Shown: positions 46,990 through 56,531, numbered from the stretch's first letter. The stretch: 64,000 nt of DNA from an uncultured Bacteroidia bacterium (GCA_902782225.1 CACZMF010000006.1:1-64000); one strand, 5' to 3'. Numbers and translations: made by a program. The notes: generated by a model not told the origin, from the letters alone.

Positions 46990-48585
46990 ATGAGACCACC
47001 AAAAGCTATTCTCGCCCTGCTTGTCATAAGTCTCGCATGCCATCCTGTTACTCCGATTCTTTCTGAAATGAAAGGCATTGAGGAGATTATTCAGGACGAG
47101 CCGAAAGAGGCATTGACAAGACTGTCTGATATAGATGATGAGTCCCTGTCGGGAGCCCAGGAGAAAGGTTTGTACGCATTGCTACTTTCAATGGCGCTGG
47201 ACAAGAATTACATCGACCTTCAGTCTGACTCAATCATAGCTCCCGCCGTTAATTATTACTCCAAGCACGGCGATAAACGGCATCGTTTCCTTGCTTTCTA
47301 TTATCAAGGACGGGTGTTTGAAAATGCTAAGGAATATGAGAAAGCACTTGACGCATATATAAAAGCGGAGGATTTGCTATCAGATACTGTTTCCAAGGAA
47401 GAGGAAGTTCGATTATACTGCGCAAAAGCAAGGGTGTTCCAACATCAATTTGCAAGAAAAGAAGGTTACCTTGAAATGCTTAAGGCGAAAGAGGTCTCAT
47501 CCACGATTGATAACCCCGAGTTCTATTTCCGCAATTGTCTTGACCTTGCTTCGTATTATTATTTGGAAGGGGAAAAACAGAAAGCCGAGGTCGAATTGGA
47601 TTCTCTATGTCGGTGGATGAGGGGAAAAACACTGCAGCGTTCGTCAAACTTCTACAAAACCAAACTGCGTTCATATCTCGTTTCTGAATCGCCGTCAAAG
47701 GACACGGTGGCTGCTCTCTTCAACAACTACTTGCAAAGGTGTGTTTCAGACAAAGTAGCCTATGACCATCTATTGGCTGCCGATGCCTTTTTGGAATTGA
47801 ATGACCTTGAAAGTGCCGAGCAAGAGTTTTCTTTATGCAAGGAAAGGGGAAATGACTACGATGATATTATGTATTACTCTACGTGGTCAGAACTATATGA
47901 GAAACTTGGTGATGCGAACAAAGCACTACAGGGTTTTTATAAGCATCAAGCCGCAGTGGAACGAATTAGCATTGAAGTCTTTAAGAACGATGTCCGTTTC
48001 CTCGAAGAGAGACACAAGACAGAACTGGATAAACAAAGGGATACCTATATCAAATCATGGCTGGCGCTGCTGGTGGTCCTGATGGCGGGGCTGGCCGGGT
48101 ATGGCACAGTCCGGATGGTGAGGTATCGCGCTGCACTGAAGGAGGCGAAAGAAGAATATGACTTCATCGCGAAACTGACCCAAAGCGAAGATGGGGCCAT
48201 GAAAGAGGTTCTCAGTGACCGCCTTTATGCCCTTGAGCCATACATCACCAAAAAGAGAATCATGCCTGTGCAAGCCGGGCGCAAGGGACTTGAAAAAATG
48301 GATGAGGACAGAAAGGCAATGCTGCGATCGGTCGGAATGATATATGCACTGACCTACCCGAAGTTCGTTTCCGAATTGGTCAAGCACAAACTTTCTCCAG
48401 AGGAAGTCGGAATGTGCTCCATGTATGTGTCCGGTTATTCTTCGAAAGAATTGTCTGACCTTCTGAATCGGGGTGACATATACCACCTGAACAGCAGCAT
48501 ACGGGCCAAGATCGGAGATGAGCTCTCCTCCGCAAGGCTTCATTCATGGCTCAAGGAAACGTTTAATTATAGCCAGCGGGGATGA
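46990..48585 (+). CDS. TPR sensor/regulator with transmembrane helix and C-terminal HTH-like domain
   Basis: The 531-residue protein has a lipoprotein-like N-terminus (ILALLVISLAC), TPR helices over ~40-330 (e.g. 'FLAFYYQGRVFENAKEYEKALDAYIKA'), a transmembrane segment at ~358-378 (SWLALLVVLMAGLAGYGTV), a short coiled coil, and a LuxR-like C-terminal region ('HKLSPEEVGMCSMYVSGYSSKELSDLL'). This layout is common for Bacteroidota membrane-bound TPR regulators, in which the periplasmic TPRs may sense and the cytoplasmic end bind DNA. TATGTTTG at 46974-46981 matches a -7 element just before the start. It is divergent from the LRR gene, which it may control. Confidence 0.65.
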   Translation: MRPPKAILALLVISLACHPVTPILSEMKGIEEIIQDEPKEALTRLSDIDDESLSGAQEKGLYALLLSMALDKNYIDLQSDSIIAPAVNYYSKHGDKRHRFLAFYYQGRVFENAKEYEKALDAYIKAEDLLSDTVSKEEEVRLYCAKARVFQHQFARKEGYLEMLKAKEVSSTIDNPEFYFRNCLDLASYYYLEGEKQKAEVELDSLCRWMRGKTLQRSSNFYKTKLRSYLVSESPSKDTVAALFNNYLQRCVSDKVAYDHLLAADAFLELNDLESAEQEFSLCKERGNDYDDIMYYSTWSELYEKLGDANKALQGFYKHQAAVERISIEVFKNDVRFLEERHKTELDKQRDTYIKSWLALLVVLMAGLAGYGTVRMVRYRAALKEAKEEYDFIAKLTQSEDGAMKEVLSDRLYALEPYITKKRIMPVQAGRKGLEKMDEDRKAMLRSVGMIYALTYPKFVSELVKHKLSPEEVGMCSMYVSGYSSKELSDLLNRGDIYHLNSSIRAKIGDELSSARLHSWLKETFNYSQRG

Positions 48586-48600
48586 TATCGTCGCGTTCAG

Positions 48601-48631
48601 TTTGTATGGAGAGAAAATAACTGTAACTTTG
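48601..48631 (+). promoter_or_regulatory. Bacteroidota promoter of the AlbA_2 gene
   Basis: TTTG (48601-48604), 19 bp, TAACTTTG (48624-48631): an exact TTTG-N19-TAnnTTTG match, 21 bp before the start codon at 48652. Confidence 0.75.
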
Positions 48632-48651
48632 TAAGAAAGACACATCGCGAT

Positions 48652-50106
48652 ATGGACGAAAAAGAAATAATGGCCATTATCAGAGACATTCAGGCTTCGC
48701 CAACAGAATGTGAGTGGGTTGAGATTAAGCATAATAATGAAGACCCTGAGTCTATTGGGGAATATGTCTCCGCATTAGCAAATGGTGCAGCATATATGGG
48801 ACAGTCTCGGGGCTATATGGCCTGGGGATTGGATGATAATACTCATCAGATTATCGGGACTAAGTTCAATCCTAAGACAGCGAAATATGGTAATGAGGAA
48901 TTAGAGAATTGGATTGCGCATAACCTGACTCCTCGTATTGATTTCTCATTTCAAGAGATTACTCTCCAGGAGGGAAGAGTTGTCATTATGATGGTAGATT
49001 CTGCCGGTAACACCCCTGTCAAGTTCAAGGGGCTGGCGTATATTCGTGTGGGAACATATAAGAAGAAACTTGCTGATTTCCCCGAGCGCGAAAGAAAAAT
49101 ATGGCAGAATACCCAGCACAGCTCATTTGAGACAAAGATTGCTATGTCTGCAGTATCTGATGATGAAGTTTTGGAACTTCTGGATTACGCCAAGATTTTC
49201 AGTCTATTACATCTGCCATTCCCTGACTCAAAGACTGCCATCATTGACAAGTTGGTCGAGGAGCAGTTAATCGTAAGAAGGCAATCGTGTTTTGACATCA
49301 CGAATCTTGGGGCCATTCTTTTCGCAAATGATTTAAAGAGATTCGAATTGTTGGCGAGGAAAGCCGTGAGGGTTATATTCTACAAAGAGAATGATAGAAT
49401 TAATGCAATCAGAGAGCAAGTCAACTGGAAAGGCTACGCTGTTGGTTTTGAAGGGCTTGTTGACTATATAAGTGCCAATCTTCCGGTAAACGAAGAGATT
49501 GGAAAAGCACTTCGTAAGGAAATCCCAATGTACCCGCCTATTGCTATTCGTGAGTTTGTGGCTAATGCTCTTATACATCAAGACTTCTCCATAGGAGGTT
49601 CTTCTACGATGATAGAGGTCTTTTCAAATCGCATGGAAATCACAAATCCAGGCAAACCTTTGATTGATGTTTTTCGCTTTATTGACCATGCTCCAATTAG
49701 CAGGAATGAAAAACTTGCCTCGCTGATGAGAAGGATGAATATCTGTGAAGAACGAGGAAGTGGAATTGACCGGGCACTTCTTCAGTGCGAGATATACCAA
49801 CTTCCTGCACCTGATTTCCAGCGTGATGAGTTGTTTACCAAAGTGATTATGTTCGCGCCAATGACTCTTCGCCAGATGAACAAAGAAGATAAACGAAGGG
49901 CCTGCTATCAACACTGCTGTTTAGAGTATCTTTCGGGGAAAAAGATGACCAACGAGAGTTTTAGAGGACGGCTCAATATCAAAGACGAGAATTATTCAAT
50001 AGCATCGCGTATTATTTCAGATACCATAGCCGCCAAATATATCAAATTAGACGACGCTACTGCCTCTTCTAAGAAATACGCTAGATATGTTCCATTTTGG
50101 GTTTGA
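48652..50106 (+). CDS. AlbA_2 (Schlafen-like) / HATPase_c_4 ATP-binding protein
   Basis: The 484-residue protein starts with an AlbA_2 (Schlafen AlbA) domain, ~10-145: 'ECEWVEIKHNNEDPESIGEYVSALANGAA', 'GYMAWGLDD' and 'PVKFKGLAYIRVGTYKK'. The middle and C-terminal region carries the 'RecG-like' ATP-binding module ('YPPIAIREFVANALIHQDFS', 'EVFSNRMEITNPGKP', 'ERGSGIDRALLQCE'). Such proteins are found as putative transcriptional regulators and in phage-defence contexts. It has its own promoter, is AT-rich and is single, so it is likely acquired. Exact function unknown. Confidence 0.78.
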   Translation: MDEKEIMAIIRDIQASPTECEWVEIKHNNEDPESIGEYVSALANGAAYMGQSRGYMAWGLDDNTHQIIGTKFNPKTAKYGNEELENWIAHNLTPRIDFSFQEITLQEGRVVIMMVDSAGNTPVKFKGLAYIRVGTYKKKLADFPERERKIWQNTQHSSFETKIAMSAVSDDEVLELLDYAKIFSLLHLPFPDSKTAIIDKLVEEQLIVRRQSCFDITNLGAILFANDLKRFELLARKAVRVIFYKENDRINAIREQVNWKGYAVGFEGLVDYISANLPVNEEIGKALRKEIPMYPPIAIREFVANALIHQDFSIGGSSTMIEVFSNRMEITNPGKPLIDVFRFIDHAPISRNEKLASLMRRMNICEERGSGIDRALLQCEIYQLPAPDFQRDELFTKVIMFAPMTLRQMNKEDKRRACYQHCCLEYLSGKKMTNESFRGRLNIKDENYSIASRIISDTIAAKYIKLDDATASSKKYARYVPFWV

Positions 50107-50214
50107 TCTTATGTGACCATTATGTGACTAAGCCTTTTAAATTATCTCTAAATAATTGATAATCAATACTTTTTTATGTGATTATTATATGACTATTGTT
50201 TAAAAATTAACTAT

Positions 50215-50523
50215 ATGGACAAGAAAGTATTGGATTATATCAGCGGATTGGGGAGAGGAAGGATGAACCTCGGAGGTTTGATCTCAAAGGCGGTCACGAC
50301 AGCTGCGATCAACAAGAAGAAGGAATAAGTGGAGGCGCAGGTGCGGGCGGCGCAGACCCACATACAGAGCTACACCTTCCAGGCCCTTCCCAAGACGGTC
50401 GCGGAGCTCCAGGCCCTGCCTGAAGCCGCAATGAACGACGTCTATGCCGTCGCCGCCCTCAGCGTCCTCGCACTGATGCGCTTCGAGGAAAGCCGGGCCG
50501 CCGCCGAAGACAAGTGGCGCTAG
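50215..50523 (+). pseudogene. degraded second copy of the DUF6935-like gene
   Basis: From ATG 50215 the frame reads MDKKVLDYISGLGRGRMNLG, parallel to the intact gene at 40795, then hits TAA at 50326-50328. The same frame continues with 'QSYTFQALPKTVAELQALPE' and 'AVAALSVLALMRFEESRA', nearly identical to the intact copy. It then jumps directly to the final 'AAEDKWR' and TAG: about 120 codons are missing, with GCCGCC microhomology at the junction. A nonsense codon plus an internal deletion mean it is not functional. Its stop lies 1 bp from the end of the convergent GH28 gene. Confidence 0.85.
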
Positions 50524-50524
50524 A

Positions 50525-51901
50525 CTAATAACTTAGCAGCTTCACATTCTCGAGCGTCAGAAGGCCGGGGGCCGAGAAGTCACTTTCGGCGCCGGTCCAG
50601 AAGAAGGTGCAGTCGCGCAGCACCACGTCGTGGATCATCGCGGGCGTGCCGTGAGCCTGCAGGGCTATGCGCGCATCGCGGCAGACCACGCGCTCGATCG
50701 TGATGTCGCAGAACTCCGGGACGAACTGGTCCGTCTCCTCGCGGGAGCCCTTCTCCCCCACCTGCACGTTGGTGTAGGTGGTCTCGAACACCACCGCCTG
50801 GTCGCGTATGTCGCTCATAATCACGTCGCTGATGCGCACGCGCTCCGTCTTCCCGCCGCGTCCGGGAGCGCTCTTGAAGCGAAGGCCGGTGTCGGTGCCG
50901 GAGAAAGTGTTGCCATGCACCACCACGTCGCGTATGCCGCCGGAGAACTCAGACCCGATCACGAAGCCGCCGTGGGCGTGATACACGGTGTTGCCGCAGA
51001 TGAGCACGCGCTCGGTGGCGCCCGCTTTCAGGGCCGCCTGCCCGCCGCCCGCCTTAAGGCAGATGCCGTCGTCGCCCACGTCCACAGTGCAGCCCGTCAC
51101 CAGCACGTCCCTGGACTGCATCAAGTCGATGCCGTCGCCGTTCTGCGCGTTCCAGGGGCAACGCACCGTGACTCCGTCGATGATCACGTCGGAGCAGCGC
51201 TGCGGCACCAGGTGGAAGCGCGGGGAGTTCTGGATGGTCACGCCCTTGACGAGCACGCGCCTGCAATCGGTGAAGCGGATCAGGTGCACACGCATCTTCT
51301 CCTGCTCCCGGTAGCCCTCGGCGATGTTGCCGAAGTGCTTGAGATTGAACGGGTACCACAGGGCGCCCTCTTCGGCGTCGGTGCCGCCCATCAGGTGGTA
51401 GTCCTTCCACTCCACGTCGCTGACCTTGCCGCGCTTCACGGCCCGCCACCACTCGCCGTTGCCGTCGATGGTGCCCTCGCCGGTGATGCTTATGTCCTCA
51501 CGCTTGCTGGCGGAGATTCCGGGGGCCGTCTTGCCGTCGTCGCGCAGGTGCTGCGCCTTGTCCGGGGTGAGCAGCAGCATGGCGTTACGCTCCAGATGCA
51601 GGTCGATGCGGTTCTTTAGCGAGATCGGGCCGGTGAGCCAGATGCCGGCAGGCACCACCAGGTGGCCGCCGCCGCGCTTGTCAAGGGAGGCAATCGCCTT
51701 GCGGAAGGCTTCGGTGTTGAGCGTGACGCCGTCGCCAACGCCCCCGAAGTCGAGGATGGACACCGTCAGGTCGGGAATCGAAGGAGCGGCGGGCTCGGAG
51801 ATGGGGACGGGAAGGGCGTTGTAGAGGCGGGCGTAGTCGCCAGCAAAGGCGGGAAAGGCCGCGAGCAGCACGAGGGCCGCAATGATTGTGGTACGTTTCA
51901 T
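50525..51901 (-). CDS. GH28-family glycoside hydrolase (polygalacturonase-like)
   Basis: The 458-residue exported protein (signal MKRTTIIAALVLLAAFPAFAG) has the right-handed beta-helix pattern. Motifs are 'DFGGVGDGVTLNTEAFRKAI', 'PAGIWLTGPISLKNRIDLHLE', 'NGDGIDLMQSRDVLVTGCTVDVGDDGICLKAGG' in two stretches (NxDGID and DDGICLK, the catalytic aspartates) and 'AHGGFVIGSEFSGG' (catalytic His). It hydrolyses alpha-linked galacturonate or related backbones. It is the last gene of a five-gene leftward operon and overlaps GH29 by 1 nt (TAATG). Confidence 0.9.
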   Translation of the reverse strand: MKRTTIIAALVLLAAFPAFAGDYARLYNALPVPISEPAAPSIPDLTVSILDFGGVGDGVTLNTEAFRKAIASLDKRGGGHLVVPAGIWLTGPISLKNRIDLHLERNAMLLLTPDKAQHLRDDGKTAPGISASKREDISITGEGTIDGNGEWWRAVKRGKVSDVEWKDYHLMGGTDAEEGALWYPFNLKHFGNIAEGYREQEKMRVHLIRFTDCRRVLVKGVTIQNSPRFHLVPQRCSDVIIDGVTVRCPWNAQNGDGIDLMQSRDVLVTGCTVDVGDDGICLKAGGGQAALKAGATERVLICGNTVYHAHGGFVIGSEFSGGIRDVVVHGNTFSGTDTGLRFKSAPGRGGKTERVRISDVIMSDIRDQAVVFETTYTNVQVGEKGSREETDQFVPEFCDITIERVVCRDARIALQAHGTPAMIHDVVLRDCTFFWTGAESDFSAPGLLTLENVKLLSY

Positions 51902-53307
51902 TATTGACTGTTATAAAGCGCCACCTCGCTCAGCACAGGGCAGGCCTTCGAGGAGGTGATCCTGATTCGTATTGCTTCCGCGCTCTGCGGCGGGAAACTG
52001 AGTATCCTTTTGTATCCAATAGTCGTGCCCGAAGCTATTTCCTGCCACTCCCCGGATGACGGGCGGGCGTCGACAGCAAAGGCCGCAACCCTCTGGCCCA
52101 GAGGGATATACTCCTGCAGCACGAGGCGATCGAAATGGGCCTCCGCGGGCAGGGTCAGCTCAAGGACGGGCGTTAGTTCGCCGTCCGCCGGAGCCCAGAA
52201 AGTGTCGAAGTCGCCGTCCACCAGATTGCTCCCACGGAAGCGGCGGGCACGGGCTTTCGTGCCGCCCACGGAGGCGCCGGAGGCCAGGTTGTCCGAGAAT
52301 TCCCGGTCGATGCGCGCCTTCCACTCCATCAGCCGCAGGGAGTCGGCTTCCGGGATGCGGCCGCGTGTGTCCGGGGGCACATTGAGAAGCAGCAGCGAGT
52401 TGCGGCCCACGCTTTCCAGGTAGATGCGCATCAGCTCGTCCACGCTCTTCGGCTCCTCGCCGGGGCGCCAGAACCAGCCGGGGCGCAGCGACACGTCGGT
52501 CTCCGCCGGGATCCACGCGCTGCCGTATTTATTGCCGCACTGAAGGGTGTCCACGGGGGGCGCACCGAGACCGGGCTCGAAGCCATCGGGGCTCAGGGTG
52601 CTCCAGTTGGTCTCCCCTGCCGAGCCGCGCTCGTTGCCCACCCAGCGGCATCCGGGCCCCACGTCGCTGAACATCACGGCGCCGGGGCTGAGCTCACGCA
52701 CGGTCCTGTGGAACAGGGGCCAGTCGTACTCCTGCCGCCTGCCGTCAGGGCCTTCGCCGCAGGCCCCGTCGAACCATTGTTCGAACACGGGTCCGTAGCG
52801 GCCGTCGTGGACGCTGCGCAGCGTGCGGGCGTATTTTTCATTGTAGGCAGGGCTGCCGTAATCGGGGTCGAAACGGTCCCAGGGGGATATGTACACCCCG
52901 AACTTCAGCCCATATTCACGGCAGGCGTCCGAAAGCTCACGGAGCACGTCGCCGCGCCCGTCCCGCCAGGGGCTGGAGGCCACGGTGTGGGTGCTTTCCG
53001 GGTTGGGCCAGAGGCAGAATCCGTCGTGGTGCTTGGCGGTGATTATGATGCCCTTCATGCCGGCTGCAGCGGCCGTACGGGCCCACTGGCGGCAGTCCAG
53101 GGCCGTCGGTGCGAAGAGGTCTTCCGGCTCGGTGCCTAGCCCCCATTCCAGGCCGCTGAAGGTGTTGGGGCCGAAATGGCAGAACATGTTCACCTCCATC
53201 CTCTGCCACTCCATCTGGGCGGCGGACGGCACCGGGCCGCACGGCGCAGGCGCGCCCGCAGAGCAGGCGGCAAGAAGGAACAGGAAGGACAGGGGCAGGT
53301 GCCTCAT
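51901..53307 (-). CDS. GH29 alpha-L-fucosidase, lipoprotein
   Basis: The 468-residue lipoprotein (lipobox 'LFLLAAC') has GH29 motifs: 'MFCHFGPNTFSG', 'GIIITAKHHDGFCLWPN', 'GLKFGVYISPWDR' and 'FEQWFDGACGEGPDG' with the nucleophile Asp. It continues to a C-terminal domain (~330-468) resembling an F5/8-type carbohydrate-binding module. It releases alpha-L-fucose. It directly abuts the esterase gene (no gap) and overlaps GH28 by 1 nt, so this is a plant- or host-glycan operon distinct from the wall locus. Confidence 0.92.
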   Translation of the reverse strand: MRHLPLSFLFLLAACSAGAPAPCGPVPSAAQMEWQRMEVNMFCHFGPNTFSGLEWGLGTEPEDLFAPTALDCRQWARTAAAAGMKGIIITAKHHDGFCLWPNPESTHTVASSPWRDGRGDVLRELSDACREYGLKFGVYISPWDRFDPDYGSPAYNEKYARTLRSVHDGRYGPVFEQWFDGACGEGPDGRRQEYDWPLFHRTVRELSPGAVMFSDVGPGCRWVGNERGSAGETNWSTLSPDGFEPGLGAPPVDTLQCGNKYGSAWIPAETDVSLRPGWFWRPGEEPKSVDELMRIYLESVGRNSLLLLNVPPDTRGRIPEADSLRLMEWKARIDREFSDNLASGASVGGTKARARRFRGSNLVDGDFDTFWAPADGELTPVLELTLPAEAHFDRLVLQEYIPLGQRVAAFAVDARPSSGEWQEIASGTTIGYKRILSFPPQSAEAIRIRITSSKACPVLSEVALYNSQ

Positions 53308-54171
53308 CTATTTGTCGAAGTTGCGGGAGGCGAAAGGCAGCGCCAGGCGGAGCGCCTGATGCCAGTATTCCCAGGTGTGGCCGCCGTTGCGCACGCGGAA
53401 TTCGCAGGGCACGCGGGACTTTCTCATCTTCTGGTGGAACTGCTCGTTGAGGACCAGCAGGAAGTCGTCGTCGCCGCAGTCAACCATCCACTTGACCGTG
53501 CGCAGCTTGTCCAGCGTGGCGGCGTCGGCGCGGTCCAGGAAATCCAGCGTGGAGTGTTCGCAGACCGATTCCCCGACGATGTAGAGCTTGTCCTCGGGGG
53601 CGTCGGGCTTCTTCACGTTGTCGCTTTTGTTGTCCATCCAGGCGCTCATCGCGTAGCAACTGGAGAAGAGGTCAGGGTGCCTCTGGGCATAGACGGTGCT
53701 GCCGCCTCCTCCCATCGAGAGGCCCATTATGGCCCGGTGGCCCTTGTCGCCGACGGCGTGGTACTTGGCCTCGACTGCGGGCATGAATTCCTTGAAGAAG
53801 AAATCTTCGTAGGCCCAGTCCTTGACGTTGAAATAGCCGTTCTGGACATTGTGGACGTCGGCATCGCCGGCATTCGGCATGATGATTATCATCGGCACGG
53901 CTTCGCCGGATGCTATCAGCTCGTCGGCTACGCCACGCATGTGGCCGCGCATGCGCCAGTCGTCGTAGTTGCCGTAGAGCCCGTGGAGCAGGTACACCAC
54001 GGGATAGGTGCGGCTGGATTCCGCATAGCCGTCGGGAAGATATACGTTGTACTTGACACTGGTGGAGAGCACTGCGCTGAAAAGGCTGTCGGTGACGATC
54101 TTGCCCGCCTGCGCAGGCACGGCAGGGAGAAGGAAAAGCGCCGCCGCAAGAATGATAAGTGTCTTTTTCAT
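53308..54171 (-). CDS. CE1/esterase-D-like alpha/beta-hydrolase, exported
   Basis: The 287-residue protein has a signal peptide (MKKTLIILAAALFLLPAVPAQA) and the putative-esterase fold: 'YPVVYLLHGLYGNYDDW', 'MIIIMPNAGDADVH', the nucleophile elbow 'IMGLSMGGGGS' and a C-terminal His in 'VRNGGHTWEYW'. It would remove ester substituents (acetyl or feruloyl) from glycans. It overlaps the ABC exporter gene by 4 bp and is followed directly by GH29. Confidence 0.87.
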   Translation of the reverse strand: MKKTLIILAAALFLLPAVPAQAGKIVTDSLFSAVLSTSVKYNVYLPDGYAESSRTYPVVYLLHGLYGNYDDWRMRGHMRGVADELIASGEAVPMIIIMPNAGDADVHNVQNGYFNVKDWAYEDFFFKEFMPAVEAKYHAVGDKGHRAIMGLSMGGGGSTVYAQRHPDLFSSCYAMSAWMDNKSDNVKKPDAPEDKLYIVGESVCEHSTLDFLDRADAATLDKLRTVKWMVDCGDDDFLLVLNEQFHQKMRKSRVPCEFRVRNGGHTWEYWHQALRLALPFASRNFDK

Positions 54172-55964
54172 TGGTCGTTGCTGCTTATGGTTTTGGCAAT
54201 TTTTTCTATGTTCAGGCTGCGGGCGGATGCATCGATGATGTCTTTGTAGATGCCGCCCTTGCGGTAGATTTCGTCCGGGTCGCCGGACTGCTCCACGCGG
54301 CCGCTGCGCAGGGCATAGACCATCTCGCTGTCGATTATCTGGGAGATGTTGTGGGAGATGATGATGACGGTGCGGTCTTTCTTGATGGCTTCGATGCTGT
54401 TCTTGATCTGCTCGGTGGCCACCGCATCCAGGCTTGCCGTGGGCTCGTCCAGGAAGATGACCGGAGGGTTCTTCAGGAACATGCGGGCAATGGCGATACG
54501 CTGCTGCTGGCCGCCGGAGAGGTCGGAGGCCTTGTTTTCGAACTGCTTGGGAAGGGCCATTATCTGGTCGTAGATGTAGGATTTCTTCGCCGCCTCGACC
54601 ACTTCCTCATGGGTGGCGCCGGGCTTGCCGTAGAGTATGTTCTCCTCAATGGTGCCGTCGAAGATGTGGTTCTTCTGGAGCACCAGGCCTATGTGGTCGC
54701 GGAGGTACTTGGTGTCGTATTCGGCAAGGTCCACGCCGTCCAGGGTGATGGTCCCCTTCTGGGGCGAGTAGAACTTATCCAGCAGGTTCACGATGGTGCT
54801 CTTTCCGGCTCCGGAGAGGCCCACGAGGGCGGTGATCTTGCCGGGGTGGATGGTCATGTCGACGTCGTAGAGCGCCTGGTTGCCGTTGGGGTAGGTGAAG
54901 TCCACGCCCTTGAGCTCGAACTCGCCGCGTATGGTCTCAGGCCGGTAGCTGCCGCTCTGCTCCACCTCGGAGTCGGACTGCAGGATGCCGAAGAAGCCCT
55001 CGGCGTAGATCAGGGCGTCGTTGACGTCGTCGAAGATGCGCTGGAGCTGGGTGATGGGGGCTATCACGTTGGTGAAGAGCATCACGTGGTACATGATCTT
55101 TCCTATCGACATCCCGGGGTACTGGATAAGCACCAGGTAGGCCGTCAGGATGATCACGAGCACCGTGCCCACCTGCTTGACGAAACTCTTCAGGCCGGTG
55201 TAGTAGAAGCTCACGCGGCGCGTCTTCATCTGATTGGCAGTCACGCGGTTCTGGATGTCCAGCTGCTTGCCGGCCTCTATCTCCTCCCGGTTGAAACTCT
55301 TGATCACGTTGATGGAGTCGATGATGTTCTTGATGCCCTGGCTCTTGGTCTCCAGGTGGGAGCGCATCTCGCGGCGCCATCCCTTCAGGCGCCTGGCCTG
55401 ACGGTAGGTGATCCAGAAGTATATTGGCACTATTCCGAGCGCCACAAGGCCAACATAGACGTTGGCCGCGAACATCAGGATCAGGGCGAGGAGGGCGCTG
55501 GTGAACAGGGGCAGGAGGTCGATGAAGAAGTTCTGGACCGTGCGCGATATGCTGCTGACTCCCTGGTCGATACGCGCCTGCACGCGGCCGGTGGCGTTCT
55601 CGTCGGCGCAGAAGTAGGCCATGCGGAATGTGAGCACCTTTTCGATGACGCTTTGCGACAGGTCGCGGGACACGAAGATGCGCATCCGCTCGCCGAAGTA
55701 GTTCTGCGCGAAGGTGATGAGGGCCGACAGAATTTCCTTGCCAAGCAGCACGGAGGAGATGATGATCATGATCCGGGCGGCCTGGCTCCAGGTGAAGTCG
55801 GTGCCTATCAGGGCGTTGATGGCGTCCACGGTGCGGTCCAGCACGATGGCATTGACCTGCTGCATCACGGAGCCCACCAGCGTGAGGATGAGCGTGATCA
55901 GCACCAGCAGGCGGTAGGGCCGCACGAACGGCCGTATGTTCTTGAACAGCTGGAAGATATTCAT
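54168..55964 (-). CDS. MsbA-like ABC exporter (fused permease and ATPase)
   Basis: The 598-residue half-transporter has a six-TM ABC exporter domain (~15-330) and a nucleotide-binding domain with Walker A 'GLSGAGKST', Q-loop 'VLQKNHIFDGTIEENI', signature 'LSGGQQQRIAIARMF', Walker B 'VIFLDEPTASLD' and H-loop 'IISHNIS'. It resembles the MsbA/lipid-exporter group; a drug or peptide exporter role is possible. It sits between a small exported-protein gene (7 bp) and the esterase gene (4-bp overlap). Its link to the glycosidases may be only operon co-location. Confidence 0.9.
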   Translation of the reverse strand: MNIFQLFKNIRPFVRPYRLLVLITLILTLVGSVMQQVNAIVLDRTVDAINALIGTDFTWSQAARIMIIISSVLLGKEILSALITFAQNYFGERMRIFVSRDLSQSVIEKVLTFRMAYFCADENATGRVQARIDQGVSSISRTVQNFFIDLLPLFTSALLALILMFAANVYVGLVALGIVPIYFWITYRQARRLKGWRREMRSHLETKSQGIKNIIDSINVIKSFNREEIEAGKQLDIQNRVTANQMKTRRVSFYYTGLKSFVKQVGTVLVIILTAYLVLIQYPGMSIGKIMYHVMLFTNVIAPITQLQRIFDDVNDALIYAEGFFGILQSDSEVEQSGSYRPETIRGEFELKGVDFTYPNGNQALYDVDMTIHPGKITALVGLSGAGKSTIVNLLDKFYSPQKGTITLDGVDLAEYDTKYLRDHIGLVLQKNHIFDGTIEENILYGKPGATHEEVVEAAKKSYIYDQIMALPKQFENKASDLSGGQQQRIAIARMFLKNPPVIFLDEPTASLDAVATEQIKNSIEAIKKDRTVIIISHNISQIIDSEMVYALRSGRVEQSGDPDEIYRKGGIYKDIIDASARSLNIEKIAKTISSNDQ

Positions 55965-55971
55965 GGCGGAC

Positions 55972-56514
55972 TCAGTTGAGCAGGGCGGCGTTCTGCCTGT
56001 CTTCGAACGACACCACCACCTGGCCGTTGTTCACTATAACCGGCTGGATGCGCAGCGACACGGACCCTTCGGGCGTCATGTAGTCGGAGAGCCACTTGCA
56101 GAGGCCCATGTTGAGGTGCCGCAGCTCGCAGCGGTCGCCCTCGCGGAAAGGATGGTCGAACTTTTCGATTTTCTTGGGGCGGCCGTAGATGGCGCTAAGT
56201 TCCTTCTGCAGCGCAAGATAGTCGCCCTTGCAGACCGACCAGTCGTTACGGATGGGCAGCGACGCATCCACGCCATACACGATGCCGCTCCCCGGCAGGC
56301 TCTTCACCAGCAGTTTGCAGGAACGGCCGTAGAGCGTGCCCTGGAGGATGACGCCGGCGTCGTTTGAGCCCAGGACCGTGAAACCCTCAAGGGCGGCCGT
56401 GAATGCCTCAACCGGCCCGTCCAGAGGGATGCCGTTGAAGCGGAGGTGCTCCTCCTGGGCGCCGAGGCCCGCGCAGAGGAGCAGGCAGGCTGCGAGTGTG
56501 AGTATGTGTCTCAT
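55972..56514 (-). CDS. small exported protein, unknown function
   Basis: The 180-residue product has a signal peptide (ILTLAACLLLCAGLGAQ), then a globular domain beginning 'EHLRFNGIPLDGPVEAFTAALEG' and containing 'LQGTLYGRSCKLLVKS', 'YLALQKELSAIYGRPKKIEKFD' and 'VSLRIQPVIVNNGQVVVSFED'. The pattern recurs in short exported proteins of Bacteroidota, for which I know no function. It is the first gene of the leftward operon ending with GH28. Confidence 0.65.
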   Translation of the reverse strand: MRHILTLAACLLLCAGLGAQEEHLRFNGIPLDGPVEAFTAALEGFTVLGSNDAGVILQGTLYGRSCKLLVKSLPGSGIVYGVDASLPIRNDWSVCKGDYLALQKELSAIYGRPKKIEKFDHPFREGDRCELRHLNMGLCKWLSDYMTPEGSVSLRIQPVIVNNGQVVVSFEDRQNAALLN

Positions 56515-56531
56515 TTTTCAATCGGTTTTGA

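Noticed and set aside
50329-50523. Separate 64-codon gene starting with GTG
   Set aside because: It is the tail of a degraded DUF6935-like copy, in frame with the upstream part across a stop codon.
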